From positions 248,001 through 312,000 of the forward strand of contig JAJTBS010000002.1 of assembly GCA_021286765.1 (NCBI GenBank): DNA of 64,000 bases, read 5' to 3'. Origin of the DNA: Holophagaceae bacterium. GTDB taxonomy: Bacteria > Acidobacteriota > Holophagae > Holophagales > Holophagaceae. The notes beneath the pieces were generated by a model that searched no databases, had not been told where the DNA came from, and saw nothing but the letters and a program-made list of their open reading frames with translations. Shown here in pieces: positions 24,561 to 34,669 of this stretch. A program made the position numbers and the translations under genes. The first letter of the stretch is position 1. Each line of letters starts with the position of its first letter.

Positions 24561-25956
24561 GGTGGTCGTCTCCATGGTGAGAGGGCTGCGCGTCCGGCAG
24601 GATCGCCTTCACCTCCGTGGTGGCGATGACCGGCAGGACTCGGGCGAAGAGCAGGACCAAGGTGAAGAAGATCCCGAAGGTGCCCAGGAGGACGCCGAAG
24701 TCGGTCATGGTCGGCTTGTAGATGCGCCAAGCCGAGGGCAGGAAGTCCTGATGCAGCGAGATCACAATGATCACGAAGCGCTCGAACCACATGCCAATAG
24801 TCACGCCAACGGCCACGAGGATCATCCAGAAGTAGCTGGCCCGGGCCTTCTTGAACCAGAGGAGCTGGGGGATGAGGATGTTGCAGCTAATGGTGACCCA
24901 GCCGGCCCAGCCGTAGGTGCCCGTGATGATGTTCATGAAACCGTGGTGCAGGAACTCGTTCATGGAATACCAGGCCGTGAAGCCTTCCATCATGTAGCTG
25001 TAGCCCATGATGCAGCTCATGGCGAGGATCACCTTGTTCATCACGTCAAGGTGGCGCATGGTGATCAAGTTCTTCAGCTGCATGGTCTCGCGCACCACCA
25101 CCAGCACCATCACCACCATGGCGAAGCCCGCGAAGATGGCGCCCGCCACGAAGTAGGGCGGGAAGATGGTCATGTGCCAGCCGGGCACCACGGAGGTGGC
25201 GAAGTCGAAGCTCACCACCGAGTGCACGGAGAGCACAAGGCCCGTGGCCAGACCCGCCAGCAGCAGGTAGGCCTTCTCGTAGTGCTGCCAGTGGGTGGCA
25301 GCGCCCCGCCAGCCCAGGGCCAGGATGGTGTAGATGGTCTTGCGAAGCTTGCTGGTGGTGCGGTCGCGCATGGAGGCGATGTCGGGGATCAGGCCCAGGT
25401 ACCAGAACATCAGGGACACGGAGAAGTAGGTGTTCACCGCGAAGACGTCCCACAGCAGGGGGGACCGGAAGTTGGTCCAGAGGGCGCGCTGGTTTGGGTA
25501 GGGGAAGAGCCAGTAGGCCAGCCAGGGCCTGCCCACGTGGATCAGCGGGAAGATCACGGCGCAGATGACGGCGAAGATGGTCATGGCCTCGGCGAACCGG
25601 GCGATGGCGTTGCGCCAGCGCTTGCGGAAGAGGAAGAGGATGGCCGAGATCAGCGTGCCGGCGTGGCCGATGCCCACCCAGAACACGAAGTTGATGATGT
25701 CGAAGGCCCAGAACACGGGGCTGGTGTTGCCCCAGGCGCCGATGCCCTTCACGAAGGTGTAGCCGATGAATCCGAGGCCGATGAACATCGCGGTCAGGGT
25801 GATGGCCAGGCCGACGTACCATTGCCTCGGGGGCTTGGTCTCAGGGAAGGCCAGGACCTGATCGTCAAGGCTGCCGGGGGTGACCGTACCCACGGTGAGC
25901 GCGGGCTCCAGCAGGGCCTCCGGAATGGCGCCTGCCTGGGCGGCGTCAGTGCGCAT
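24553..25956 (-). CDS. actC: Alternative complex III subunit ActC (NrfD/PsrC family)
   Basis: The 467-residue polytopic protein (about ten membrane helices) starts at ATG 25956 with GGAGG five bases upstream. It has NrfD-type features: FWVGIGHAGTLISAILFL in helix 2-3, the HVGRPWLAYWLFPYPNQR segment, and FATSVVPGWHMTIFPPYFVAGAI split by the usual turns. NrfD subunits bind the quinol that feeds the Fe-S protein. It overlaps actB by eleven bases and actD by eight, in the order typical of ACIII clusters. Confidence 0.95.
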   Translation of the reverse strand: MRTDAAQAGAIPEALLEPALTVGTVTPGSLDDQVLAFPETKPPRQWYVGLAITLTAMFIGLGFIGYTFVKGIGAWGNTSPVFWAFDIINFVFWVGIGHAGTLISAILFLFRKRWRNAIARFAEAMTIFAVICAVIFPLIHVGRPWLAYWLFPYPNQRALWTNFRSPLLWDVFAVNTYFSVSLMFWYLGLIPDIASMRDRTTSKLRKTIYTILALGWRGAATHWQHYEKAYLLLAGLATGLVLSVHSVVSFDFATSVVPGWHMTIFPPYFVAGAIFAGFAMVVMVLVVVRETMQLKNLITMRHLDVMNKVILAMSCIMGYSYMMEGFTAWYSMNEFLHHGFMNIITGTYGWAGWVTISCNILIPQLLWFKKARASYFWMILVAVGVTIGMWFERFVIIVISLHQDFLPSAWRIYKPTMTDFGVLLGTFGIFFTLVLLFARVLPVIATTEVKAILPDAQPSHHGDDHHA

Positions 25957-28948
25957 GGGAGCCTCCCTCGATGGACGCGGCACTCACTGGGGGGTTCTTC
26001 AGATCGGCCAGGTAGGTGATGGCAGGCTTGGCGCCCAGTTCCTCGAGCACCTTGTAGGCCCGACTGGCAGCCACCAGCTGGGCGACCTTGCTCTTAGGAT
26101 CCTTCAGGTCGCCGAAGACGATGGCGTCCGAGGGGCAGCCGGCCATGCAGGCGGTGGTGACCTCGCCGTCGAAGATGCTCCTGCCTTCACCCTTGGCGCG
26201 GATCTTCACGTCCTGGATGCGCTGCACGCAGAAGGAGCACTTCTCCATGACGCCGCGGGGACGGACCGTGACCTCGGGGTTGTTCACCAGGGTCTCGGGT
26301 TCGGTCTTGTAGGCGGTGTATTCCAGGAAGTTGAAGCGGCGCACTTTGTAGGGGCAGTTGTTGGCGCAGTAGCGGGTGCCCACGCAGCGGTTGTAGGCCA
26401 TCTGGTTGAGGCCGTCCGGGCTGTGGTTGGTTGCGTTCACCGGACAGACGTTCTCGCAGGGGGCGCTGTCGCAGTGCTGGCAGAGCATCGGCTGATGCAC
26501 GACCTTCGGGTTCTCCAGCTCGCCCTCGTAGTAGCGGTCGATGCGGATCCAGTGCATCTCGCGGCCCCGGGCGACCTGCTCAGGACCCACCACCGGCACG
26601 TTGTTCTCGGACTGGCAGGCCACCACGCAGGCGGAGCACCCGGTGCAGGCGGCCAGGTCGATGACCATGCCCCACTTGTGATCCGGGAACTTCTGGTCTT
26701 CGTAGAGGGTGACCAGCTCGGGCATGTGGTGGTGCCCCTTGGGGTTGTGCTCGAACTCATCCATGGTGAGGGAGCGGACGATGTCGCGGCCCTCCATGCG
26801 GTGGTGGCTCTGGGTGCGGGAGAGCTCCTTCCGGCCGCCGGCCTTGGCGAGGCGCACTCCCTGGACGAGGTTCGCGCTGGCGGGATCCAGGCTCATCAGG
26901 GGGAAGGCATTGGCGCCCACGCCCTTGGCGACGCCGCCGGTGCTGCGGCCGTAGCCGAGGGCCAGGGTGAGCACGCCCTTGGCTTGACCGGGCTGAAGCA
27001 CCGCCGGAAGCCGCAGGGTGGTGTCCCCGAGGCTGAGGTTGACCCAGTCACCTTCCTGGATGCCCAGCGCCTGTGCATCCTGCACGGAAACGGCCACGGG
27101 GTTGTCCCAGGTCATCTTGCTGATGGGGTCCGGGGTCTCCTGCAGCCAGCTGTTGTTGGCGTGACGACCGTCATGGGTGGCGAAGCCCGGCACGAGCACC
27201 AGTTCCAGCCCACCTGCCCGGGAAACCGCGGCCTTCTTCGCGGCCGCGGCCACCGAGGCCGCCTTGAAGGAGGGGGCGGAGGCCTTGTCCTCAACCTTGA
27301 CGAGGCCATCGTGGAGGGCCTGTTCGAAGGACGTCGTGGCGGGCAGGCTCTTCTGCCAGCGGGCTTTCAGATACGCGTGGTAGCTGTCGGAGGCCGAGGC
27401 CCCGAGTGCCTTCAGTGCGCCGAGCAGGATGTCCTCGCCCTGGCGGGTGTCATAGAGGGTGCCCACCGTGGGTTGCTGGAGGACCGCCGCGCCCGGGGTG
27501 CTGAAATCCCCCCAGCTCTCCAGCCAGTGGCTCTCGGGCAACAGGACTTGGCACTGGGCCGAAGTCTCGTCCTCCACCTGGCCGATCCAGGCGCGGAACG
27601 GCACCTTGGCGAGGGCCTGCTTCCAGGCCTGGGCCTTCGGGAAGGTGAAGGCGGGGTTCACATCCCAGAAGATCGCGGCGGCGTAGTGGCCCGCGGCCAT
27701 GGCCGTCACGGCGGCTTCAAGGTCCTTCACGGTGGCCAGGGGTTCTGCGGCGCGCGTGGCCACGGCCTCGGAACCCAGCATGGTGTTCAGCAGGTGGGCG
27801 GCTTGGTGGGCCTCAGCGGGCATCTGGGCCCCGCAGAGCACCACGGCATTCCGGCCGGCGTGCTGCAGGTCCTTCACGAGGTTCGCCCAGGCCTTGGCAG
27901 GCACAGCATCCTGGGACGAGGCGGCCGACAGGTCCGTGCCGGCAGGCAGGGCAACTCCCTTGGCCGCCAGCTCCTTCGCCAAGGCGAAGGCCACGGCGCC
28001 CAGGCGCGAAGGCGACACGGGAACCCGCACGTCCGCGTTGGTGCCAGTCAACGTCAGTGGTCCTTCCAGGACCCACAGACGGTTGATGCTGTCCTTGGCA
28101 CTCTTCAGCCGGCGCTGGGCGCCCCAGGCACCCAGTGCCTCGGGGTCTTCGCCGTTGAGGAAGTCGGCGCCCAGGGACAGGATGACCTTGGCCTTGGCCA
28201 GGCGGGGCTGGATGTCCACCGCCTGACCGAAGCTGGCTTTGGCCGCCTCTTCGGCAGCATCGCCCGCAGCAGGTTCATAGGCGAGGTGTTCCAGGGTGGG
28301 CAGGGCGGCCTTGAAGTCGGCCAGCAGGGCCTTCCGGCTGGGTGAGGCCACGGCAGGGGAGATCAGCAGCACTGCCTTGCCGGAGGACTTGGACGAGCGC
28401 AGGACGCCGTGAAGCTGGCCCTCGACCTCGGTCCAGCTGGTGGTTCGGCCTTCGGCCTTGGGCGCGCGGAGTCGATCGGGGTCATAGAGGCGAAGCACGT
28501 CGGCCAGGGTGCGGGGGCTGGTCTTGCCCTTCACGCCGGGGTGCTCGTCGTTGCCCGTCAGGTGGATGGGGCGACCCTCGCGGGTCTTCACCAGCACGGG
28601 GTAGACACGGCGGCCCTCGTGGGTGGCGCTGGCGTAGTAGTTGGCCACACCGGGCACGACCTCCACAGGGCGCTTGGTGTAGGGCACCACGGTGCCCTGG
28701 CCCTTGCGGTCGCAGGCCACGGTGGCAGCCAGGGCCGCCGTGGCGCTGACCAGGCCCAGGAAGTCGCGGCGGGAGAAACCGCTCTGGACGGGCAGGCCAT
28801 GGACATCGTCAAAGGCGCCAGGGCCTGCGCCCGGAAGGAATTCGTCGTGGGCCGCAGCCTGGGCCTCGGGCGTCTCGATGCGTTCTTCGAGGGTCCGCCA
28901 GAAGCGCGGAGTCTCGAGGGGGCCGTGTTCGGGAAGTCGTGTCTTCAT
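25946..28948 (-). CDS. actB: Alternative complex III subunit ActB (molybdopterin-like plus Fe-S domains)
   Basis: The 1000-residue protein has a twin-arginine signal (SRRDFLGL near residue 63) with a hydrophobic stretch, so it folds before export to the periplasm. The large middle part is a molybdopterin oxidoreductase-like domain, which in ACIII binds no cofactor. The C-terminal 240 residues carry four iron-sulfur motifs: CTGCSACVVAC, CQHCDSAPCENVC, CVGTRYCANNC and CSFC followed by CMAGC. ActB relays electrons from the NrfD-like subunits to cytochromes. It starts 5 bases after the small ORF and overlaps actC. Confidence 0.96.
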   Translation of the reverse strand: MKTRLPEHGPLETPRFWRTLEERIETPEAQAAAHDEFLPGAGPGAFDDVHGLPVQSGFSRRDFLGLVSATAALAATVACDRKGQGTVVPYTKRPVEVVPGVANYYASATHEGRRVYPVLVKTREGRPIHLTGNDEHPGVKGKTSPRTLADVLRLYDPDRLRAPKAEGRTTSWTEVEGQLHGVLRSSKSSGKAVLLISPAVASPSRKALLADFKAALPTLEHLAYEPAAGDAAEEAAKASFGQAVDIQPRLAKAKVILSLGADFLNGEDPEALGAWGAQRRLKSAKDSINRLWVLEGPLTLTGTNADVRVPVSPSRLGAVAFALAKELAAKGVALPAGTDLSAASSQDAVPAKAWANLVKDLQHAGRNAVVLCGAQMPAEAHQAAHLLNTMLGSEAVATRAAEPLATVKDLEAAVTAMAAGHYAAAIFWDVNPAFTFPKAQAWKQALAKVPFRAWIGQVEDETSAQCQVLLPESHWLESWGDFSTPGAAVLQQPTVGTLYDTRQGEDILLGALKALGASASDSYHAYLKARWQKSLPATTSFEQALHDGLVKVEDKASAPSFKAASVAAAAKKAAVSRAGGLELVLVPGFATHDGRHANNSWLQETPDPISKMTWDNPVAVSVQDAQALGIQEGDWVNLSLGDTTLRLPAVLQPGQAKGVLTLALGYGRSTGGVAKGVGANAFPLMSLDPASANLVQGVRLAKAGGRKELSRTQSHHRMEGRDIVRSLTMDEFEHNPKGHHHMPELVTLYEDQKFPDHKWGMVIDLAACTGCSACVVACQSENNVPVVGPEQVARGREMHWIRIDRYYEGELENPKVVHQPMLCQHCDSAPCENVCPVNATNHSPDGLNQMAYNRCVGTRYCANNCPYKVRRFNFLEYTAYKTEPETLVNNPEVTVRPRGVMEKCSFCVQRIQDVKIRAKGEGRSIFDGEVTTACMAGCPSDAIVFGDLKDPKSKVAQLVAASRAYKVLEELGAKPAITYLADLKNPPVSAASIEGGSHAH

Positions 28949-28952
28949 CGGG

Positions 28953-29144
28953 TCATCCGCGGCGCTTGATGGCGTGTTCAGGGGGCGTGATGGTGAGGCG
29001 GGAGACGGCGGGCGCGGGCGCCTCGGCCGGGGCGTCCTGGCCGGGGGCGAACACGACGCTCAGCGCACGCTGGCCCAGCAGGAAGGGACCTGCCAGCAGG
29101 GCCGTGGCGCGTTCCACGATGGGCTTGCGGGGGGTGTCGGCCAT
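28953..29144 (-). CDS. Small protein between actA and actB, family not recognised
   Basis: The 63-residue frame starts at ATG 29144 with GGAG about nine bases upstream and ends five bases before actB, so it fills exactly the space in a tightly packed operon. It has a modest hydrophobic stretch (ALLAGPFLLGQRALSVVF, about 15-32) and then an Ala/Pro-rich tail. It might be a small membrane subunit or assembly factor of the complex. No known ACIII subunit of this type is recognised by me. Confidence 0.55.
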   Translation of the reverse strand: MADTPRKPIVERATALLAGPFLLGQRALSVVFAPGQDAPAEAPAPAVSRLTITPPEHAIKRRG

Positions 29145-29156
29145 CGTCGGGTGCTC

Positions 29157-29720
29157 CTAGCGGTGGCAGGCGGCGCAGTGCTCGGCGCCCTTGGTGATCT
29201 TCGAGCCCGGCGGCAGGGCCGCATGGGGGTCCCGGTGGCAGCCCAGGCAGTTGCCCATGCGCATGCCCATCTCGCGGGTCAGCACCTTCATGGTCTGCAC
29301 CTCGCCGTGGCAGCTCTGGCAGGCGATGCCGGCATTCACATGGGGCCGGTGGTCGAAGAAGACATGGTCGGGCAGCGTGTGGACCCGCTGCCAGGCCAGG
29401 GGCGCGCCGGTGTTGGCAATCTGGGCCAGCTTCTGGATGGCCGGGCGGTCCACCTTGGTGACCTTGTGGCAGTCCATGCAGAGGTCCGGGCTGGGAATGC
29501 CCGCATGCCGGGACTTGTCCACGCCCGAGTGGCAGTACTGGCACTGGATGCGGAGGGTGCCGGCATGAAGCTCGTGGGAGAAGGGGATGGGCTGCTCGGG
29601 GGCATAGCCCTTGGCAAAGCGGTCGGGCTGGGTGAACCAGCCCACGCTGAGGACGGTGGCGAGGACCGCCACGGCCGCGGCCGGCAGGACGAAGCGGAAC
29701 GCTCGGTCGAATCGGTGCAT
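29157..29720 (-). CDS. actA: Alternative complex III subunit ActA, pentaheme cytochrome c
   Basis: The 187-residue protein has an N-terminal membrane anchor/signal (about 10-29) and five CxxCH heme sites in order: CQYCH, CMDCH, CQSCH, CLGCH and CAACH, plus extra histidines (SHELH, FDHRPH) suitable as distal ligands. Five hemes are the hallmark of ActA, which passes electrons from ActB. The ATG at 29720 is chosen with AAGGGG six bases upstream. A TTG two codons earlier is less likely. It is the first gene of the roughly 13-kb act-cox cluster. Confidence 0.95.
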   Translation of the reverse strand: MHRFDRAFRFVLPAAAVAVLATVLSVGWFTQPDRFAKGYAPEQPIPFSHELHAGTLRIQCQYCHSGVDKSRHAGIPSPDLCMDCHKVTKVDRPAIQKLAQIANTGAPLAWQRVHTLPDHVFFDHRPHVNAGIACQSCHGEVQTMKVLTREMGMRMGNCLGCHRDPHAALPPGSKITKGAEHCAACHR

Positions 29721-30109
29721 GCACAACCCCTTGGAAAGCGCTGGCTCACGGAATGGGCCCGGGAGGCCATCAGGGAACGGTGTTCGGTGGGACAGATCTG
29801 GGGACCTGCAAACCTGGGGGGTGTGGGCGGGGGATCCCCCGACCTGAGGCTGATCTGCTTGGACAAGAAAGCGCAGCCCCGTCTAAAAAATAGTTCGGAC
29901 ATTATCCAAACCTGGGGCTTCCACCCCAAGGCGACCACTCGGCAAGTTGTGTCGCAGATCACGATGATAGGGCAGTGGAACCCGAATGTTTACCTATTTT
30001 TTCTGAGGCGTTTTCAGACATTTAAGAGGATTTTGCGGTGGTCTATATCCGCCTCGTCCGAAAGGACGATTTCCTCCAGGATCGGACCCGGAATTCCTTA
30101 GTAAAACCG
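29721..30109. other. 389-base gap that should carry the act-cox promoter
   Basis: No gene is seen. The tract around 29980-30035 is AT-rich and contains TATCAT-like elements on the minus strand, but I could not match a full promoter. A small hairpin (TCGTCC 30054-30059, GAAA loop, GGACGA 30064-30069) lies between the end of maf and the act genes. It has no T-run in the maf direction. A gap of this size before a large respiratory operon suggests regulatory sites. Confidence 0.4.
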
Positions 30110-30732
<623 letters not shown>

Positions 30733-30736
<4 letters not shown>

Positions 30737-31233
30737 CGGAGGCCCCGGGCCTGGAGGTCGGCAGTCTTCACGCGCATGTGGAAACTCTCCACTTCATGGC
30801 CCGGCTGGAAGCCGAAGCGGGGGTAGAACTCCGTGGCGTCCCGGGTCTCAAGGACGAAGCGGTGGACTTCGCCGACCCAGGGATGCCGCAGGGCCCACTT
30901 CACCAGCTCCGAGGCGACCCCGAAGTTCATGAGGTCGCGGGCCACTACCACGTCATAGAGCTTGGCCTCGTAGGCATGGTCGGACCAGAGCCGCGTCGCT
31001 CCCACCAGGCGGCCACCCATGTGGCCCTCGGGCACCAGCCGGGCCGTCAGCATGCGAGAGCAGGCGAGCAGGCGCCGCCACTGCTCGACGGTCCGGTAGG
31101 CGGTCCAGTAGACTTCCTCCGCCTGGAAGAAGATCTGGAGCTCCCGGGGGTCCACGGTCCAGGTCTCGTCGAAGAAGGCCACGGTGCCCTGAGGCGTCGC
31201 CAAGGGCTCGGGTACGAGGAAATCACGGTTCAT
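30733..31233 (-). CDS. GNAT-family N-acetyltransferase
   Basis: The 166-residue protein starts at ATG 31233, which overlaps the lnt stop. The longer frame upstream is inside lnt. The fold follows GNAT: a strand with GHMGGRLVGATRLW, then LYDVVVARDLMNFGVASELVKWAL as the acetyl-CoA-binding region (a relaxed R/Q-x-x-G-x-G/A), and FVLETRDATEFYPRFGFQP as the final motif. The substrate is not predictable. It is in a chain with lnt and maf. Confidence 0.8.
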
Positions 31234-32780
31234 CAGGGTTTCCGGTGCTGGGGCTTCCATCCTAGCAGGAGGCATCCGGTGAGAAGTCCGGCCATCAGGC
31301 TGGGCAGGAACCAGGCGAAGCGCACAGGCGTGCGCACGGGCCGCCACTGGAGCTCCAGCGTGTAGGCGCCCTCCGAGAGGGGCTCGCCCCACAGCTCGAA
31401 GCGGCCGTCCTCCCGGAAGACCCCAGATTTCCCGGTGAGGGTGGCCCGCAAGAGTGGCACCCCGAGCTCAGTGGCCCGCAGTCTTATCTGGACTGCATGT
31501 AGGTCGGTCGCCACGCTCCGGTCGAACCAGCCGTCATTGGTGTGGTTGCTCAGCAGATCCGCGTGGCCCAGAGCCAGGCCCCGGCGGGCGCGCTCCGGCA
31601 GCAACGCTTCGCTACAGATCAGGGGGTGGACCCGCACCTCGCCGGTGGTTGATGGCACAACGAAGGCGCAGCCTTCCTTCAGCTCACCCGCCTCCTGGGA
31701 GAGGAAGCCCAGCTGCCGATCCAGCCAGCCCCGGAGCGGGGCGGGACCAGGCATGCGCTCGCCGAAGGGCATGGGCTCGGCCTTGGCGAACAGGAAGGTA
31801 GACCGGCCCGCCGCCTCACCCCGGACCAGGTTGAAGAGCCCGCCCTCGGTGCCATAGAGCCAGGCCACGCCGCGGGCGGCCGCTTCACGCTGGAGGCGCG
31901 GGTCGGGTTGGCGGTCATCCCGGCCCATGACCGAGCTCTCGGGCCAGAGCAGCAGGGTGGCGCGGCCCGGGCGGGGCCAACTCCGGGCTTTCAGCACCGC
32001 GTCGCTGCGCCGCCACATGTCGGCCTCCATGCCCTCCCAGCGCTGGCCTGCCGGGAAGTTGGGCTGGATCATCACCACATCGAGGCCATGGGCCGCCTGC
32101 CGCGGCAGCAGGTACCAGAGGCCACCTGCCAGCGTCAGAAAACCAAGGGCCAGTCCAGGGCCGGCAAGGGCCCGCCGGGGCGTACCACCCCCCGCCAGGA
32201 CCGCCGCGGTCCAGGCCCCGGCGCCCCAGGCCAGGGCTGAGAGACCCGAGGCGCCCAGGAAGGCGGCAGAGCGGGCGGTCCAGGGCAGGGCGCCGAAGGC
32301 GGCGCCCCAGGTCCAGGGATAGATGTGGAAGCCCCAGGACTCCCAGGCGAGGAGGATCAGACCCGCCGCCAGGGCGGCGCCCAGGGCCCCGGTCCGGTGG
32401 AACATCCAGCGCGAACCCACAGCCACCACCCAGAGCCCGGTGGCCTCCCAGAGGCTCAGCAGGACCATTCCCAGTAGGGCCATGCTCAAGGGTAGGCCGC
32501 CTTTGCTGGCCAAGGTCTGGGGCACCCAAAGGTAGAGAAGGACTAGCCCGGCCGCCAGGGTCAGCCAGGTCCAGCCGGCGTGGCGCCCCTTGAACAGTCC
32601 GTCCAGCAGCAGCAGGGGGAAGAGCAGCGCCATGACTGGCTCCAGCCAGCCCCCCAGGGCGCCGGGGAAGCGGAAGGCCAGCACGAAGACAAGGGCCAGG
32701 ATCAGGGAACTGAGAGGGCGGAGGAGCCAGGCGTTGGGCATTCGGGCTCCAGAGGGAGGGGGTTGGTGCCGCGAGATCAT
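31233..32780 (-). CDS. lnt: Apolipoprotein N-acyltransferase Lnt
   Basis: Lnt adds the third acyl chain to lipoproteins in the inner membrane, and its presence points to a Gram-negative envelope. The 515-residue length is standard: about seven N-terminal membrane helices, a nitrilase-like periplasmic domain with catalytic Glu (LLWPESS), Lys (LFAKAEPMPFGE) and Cys (HPLICSEALLP), then a final helix. The Cys is followed by Ser rather than the frequent Tyr. Start ATG overlaps the aldo/keto reductase stop (ATGA). Its substrates would include lipoproteins of this window. Confidence 0.94.
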   Translation of the reverse strand: MISRHQPPPSGARMPNAWLLRPLSSLILALVFVLAFRFPGALGGWLEPVMALLFPLLLLDGLFKGRHAGWTWLTLAAGLVLLYLWVPQTLASKGGLPLSMALLGMVLLSLWEATGLWVVAVGSRWMFHRTGALGAALAAGLILLAWESWGFHIYPWTWGAAFGALPWTARSAAFLGASGLSALAWGAGAWTAAVLAGGGTPRRALAGPGLALGFLTLAGGLWYLLPRQAAHGLDVVMIQPNFPAGQRWEGMEADMWRRSDAVLKARSWPRPGRATLLLWPESSVMGRDDRQPDPRLQREAAARGVAWLYGTEGGLFNLVRGEAAGRSTFLFAKAEPMPFGERMPGPAPLRGWLDRQLGFLSQEAGELKEGCAFVVPSTTGEVRVHPLICSEALLPERARRGLALGHADLLSNHTNDGWFDRSVATDLHAVQIRLRATELGVPLLRATLTGKSGVFREDGRFELWGEPLSEGAYTLELQWRPVRTPVRFAWFLPSLMAGLLTGCLLLGWKPQHRKP

Positions 32781-33763
32781 CGGCCCAGAAGGGTCGCGAT
32801 CTCGCGCATCTGGTTGGGAGAGAGGGGGCCCAACTGAAGGGCACCGCAGTTATCGCGGACCTGGGCTACCGTGCGGAACCCAGGGATGGGGATGGTCTGG
32901 GGGCTGCGGGCCCAGAGCCAGGCGAGGGCCCCCTGGGCGACCGTTCGGCCTTGGCTGGTAAGGATGCTCCGGATGGCGGCGACTTTTGCAAGCCACTCCG
33001 GGTTGGGTTTGCCCTTGCTGAAATACTTCATCCATTCGGGGCTGTGCTCACCGCGCACGTCATCCGAGGAAGGCTGCGTGGCGGAGGAATAGGCACCGGT
33101 GAGCAGCCCCATGGCCAGGGGGCCCCGGTTGATGGCCGCGAGGTTGTGACGCTCGCAAAGGGTGACCATGTCCGGATTGTCATCCAGGACATTCAACTGG
33201 AATTGGATGGCTGTGCAGGCCGGACCCTCGGCGAAGCAGGTTGCACTCTTGGGAAAGTCAGTACTCCAGCCATAGGCCCTAATCTTTCCTTCGGCCACGA
33301 GGGCCTCCAGAGTGTGCCTTACCGGGACCGCCTCTTCGGGGGGGAAGCCATTGTCGTGGAACTGGTAGAGGTCAAGGTAGTCAGTACCCAGGCGGCGGAG
33401 GGAGGCTTCGCAGGCTGCTCGAATGCCGGGGGGAGTCGGGTCCGAACCTGTCACCTGGCGAGTGGTCTCATCGAAGACGGCGTTAAACTTGCTGGCGATC
33501 ACCACCTGGGACCGGCGGCCCCCGGCCAGGGCGCGGCCCAGCACCAACTCGCTGTGCCCAGCGCCGTATACGTTCGCCGTGTCGAAGAAAGTGATCCCGA
33601 GGTCCAGGGCCGTATGGATGGCGCGGACGGATTCTGCATCGTCTACATGGCCCCAGCCCAGGGGTGTGGTGCCTGACCAGGAGGGACCCCCGATGGCCCA
33701 GCAGCCCATACCAAGGGCACTGACGGAAATCTCGGAGCGGCCGAGGGTGCGTGCGTGGGTCAT
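32777..33763 (-). CDS. Aldo/keto reductase
   Basis: The 328-residue protein is a TIM-barrel NADPH-dependent reductase. The start ATG 33763 has AAGGA about six bases upstream, and a longer frame is rejected. Motifs include GMGCWAIGG, the catalytic Asp/Tyr region FFDTANVYGAGHSE, catalytic Lys in VIASKF, and LDLYQFHD with the active-site His. The C-terminal TIPIPGFRTVAQVRDN is the NADPH-binding part. The substrate is unknown. Its genomic neighbours give no obvious pathway. Confidence 0.92.
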   Translation of the reverse strand: MTHARTLGRSEISVSALGMGCWAIGGPSWSGTTPLGWGHVDDAESVRAIHTALDLGITFFDTANVYGAGHSELVLGRALAGGRRSQVVIASKFNAVFDETTRQVTGSDPTPPGIRAACEASLRRLGTDYLDLYQFHDNGFPPEEAVPVRHTLEALVAEGKIRAYGWSTDFPKSATCFAEGPACTAIQFQLNVLDDNPDMVTLCERHNLAAINRGPLAMGLLTGAYSSATQPSSDDVRGEHSPEWMKYFSKGKPNPEWLAKVAAIRSILTSQGRTVAQGALAWLWARSPQTIPIPGFRTVAQVRDNCGALQLGPLSPNQMREIATLLGR

Positions 33764-33811
33764 GATGATCCTTGGATTATCCCGGTCGCGGGGCATGGTT
33801 CAACGAGTCCT

Positions 33812-34585
33812 TCAGTCCAGAGCGCCCATCCTTCGTGCCGTTTCAAAGCAGGCGATGCCGGCCGCCACGGCCGCGTTGAGGCTCTCCACGCCCTGGATGG
33901 GGATGGCTAGGCGCTGGACGCCCCTGGGTAGATCGATCCCCTGCCAGCCATGCCCCTCATTGCCCACCAGGAGGCGCAGGGGCTCGGACAGGTCGGCTTC
34001 GGCCATGGGGATCGCACCTGGTCCGCCATCCAGGGCGAACCAGTGACCGGCATCCGGGGCCAGGACTTCGACCCGGCGCAGGGGCAGGAGGAAGGCAGCG
34101 CCCATGCTGCCCCGCAGGGCCTTGGGGTGGAAGGGGTCGGCGCAGCCGGGGCCCAGCAGGGCCTCCTGGAAGCCGAAGGCTGCGGCGCTACGGAGGATGC
34201 CGCCGAGGTTGCCGGGGTCCTGGATGCCCCAGGCGCCGATGACCCTCGAGGCCAGCGGACCGGCGGGTTCAGGGCCGAGCTCCACCAGCAGGGCATGTTC
34301 CGGGGGGCTGCCCGCATCGGCGAGCTCTCGCATGAGGGCCTCGCCCAGCACCTGGGTCTCAACCCCCAAGGCCATCTCCAAAGGGTGGGGATCGGTCTGC
34401 TCCAGCCTCAGCCAGAGGGCTGGGCGCAGGCGCTTTCCGGCAGTGGTCTGTCGGGCCTCAGCCCAGGCCTCGATGAGCTTTCCTCCCAATAGCAGCGTGC
34501 TTTCGCGCCGCTGGCCACCCGCCTTCAAACGGGTCTGCAGCGCCCGGAAGCGCGGGTTGGCCTTGCTGGTGAGGGTCGGGGTCAT
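33812..34585 (-). CDS. SpoU/TrmH-family RNA 2'-O-methyltransferase
   Basis: The 257-residue protein has the SPOUT knot motifs: GIQDPGNLGGILRSAAAFG (motif 1), LLVGNEGHGWQGIDL (motif 2) and IPIQGVESLNAAVAAGI (motif 3), which bind S-adenosylmethionine. The N-terminal 100 residues form a substrate-binding domain as in RlmB/TsnR-like enzymes. The exact RNA (23S rRNA or tRNA) cannot be told from motifs alone. It is the first gene of the minus-strand chain towards maf. Confidence 0.92.
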   Translation of the reverse strand: MTPTLTSKANPRFRALQTRLKAGGQRRESTLLLGGKLIEAWAEARQTTAGKRLRPALWLRLEQTDPHPLEMALGVETQVLGEALMRELADAGSPPEHALLVELGPEPAGPLASRVIGAWGIQDPGNLGGILRSAAAFGFQEALLGPGCADPFHPKALRGSMGAAFLLPLRRVEVLAPDAGHWFALDGGPGAIPMAEADLSEPLRLLVGNEGHGWQGIDLPRGVQRLAIPIQGVESLNAAVAAGIACFETARRMGALD

Positions 34586-34669
34586 GGGCTTGTGAAATCG
34601 TCGATGTATTAGACTATCCGCTCCAACCGGCCTTACTCATTCCCCTGTGGCGCCTTTTCAGGAGCACCG

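Noticed and set aside
25880-28345. 821-codon plus-strand frame opposite actB
   Set aside because: A shadow frame caused by high GC. actB on the other strand has Tat signal and Fe-S motifs.
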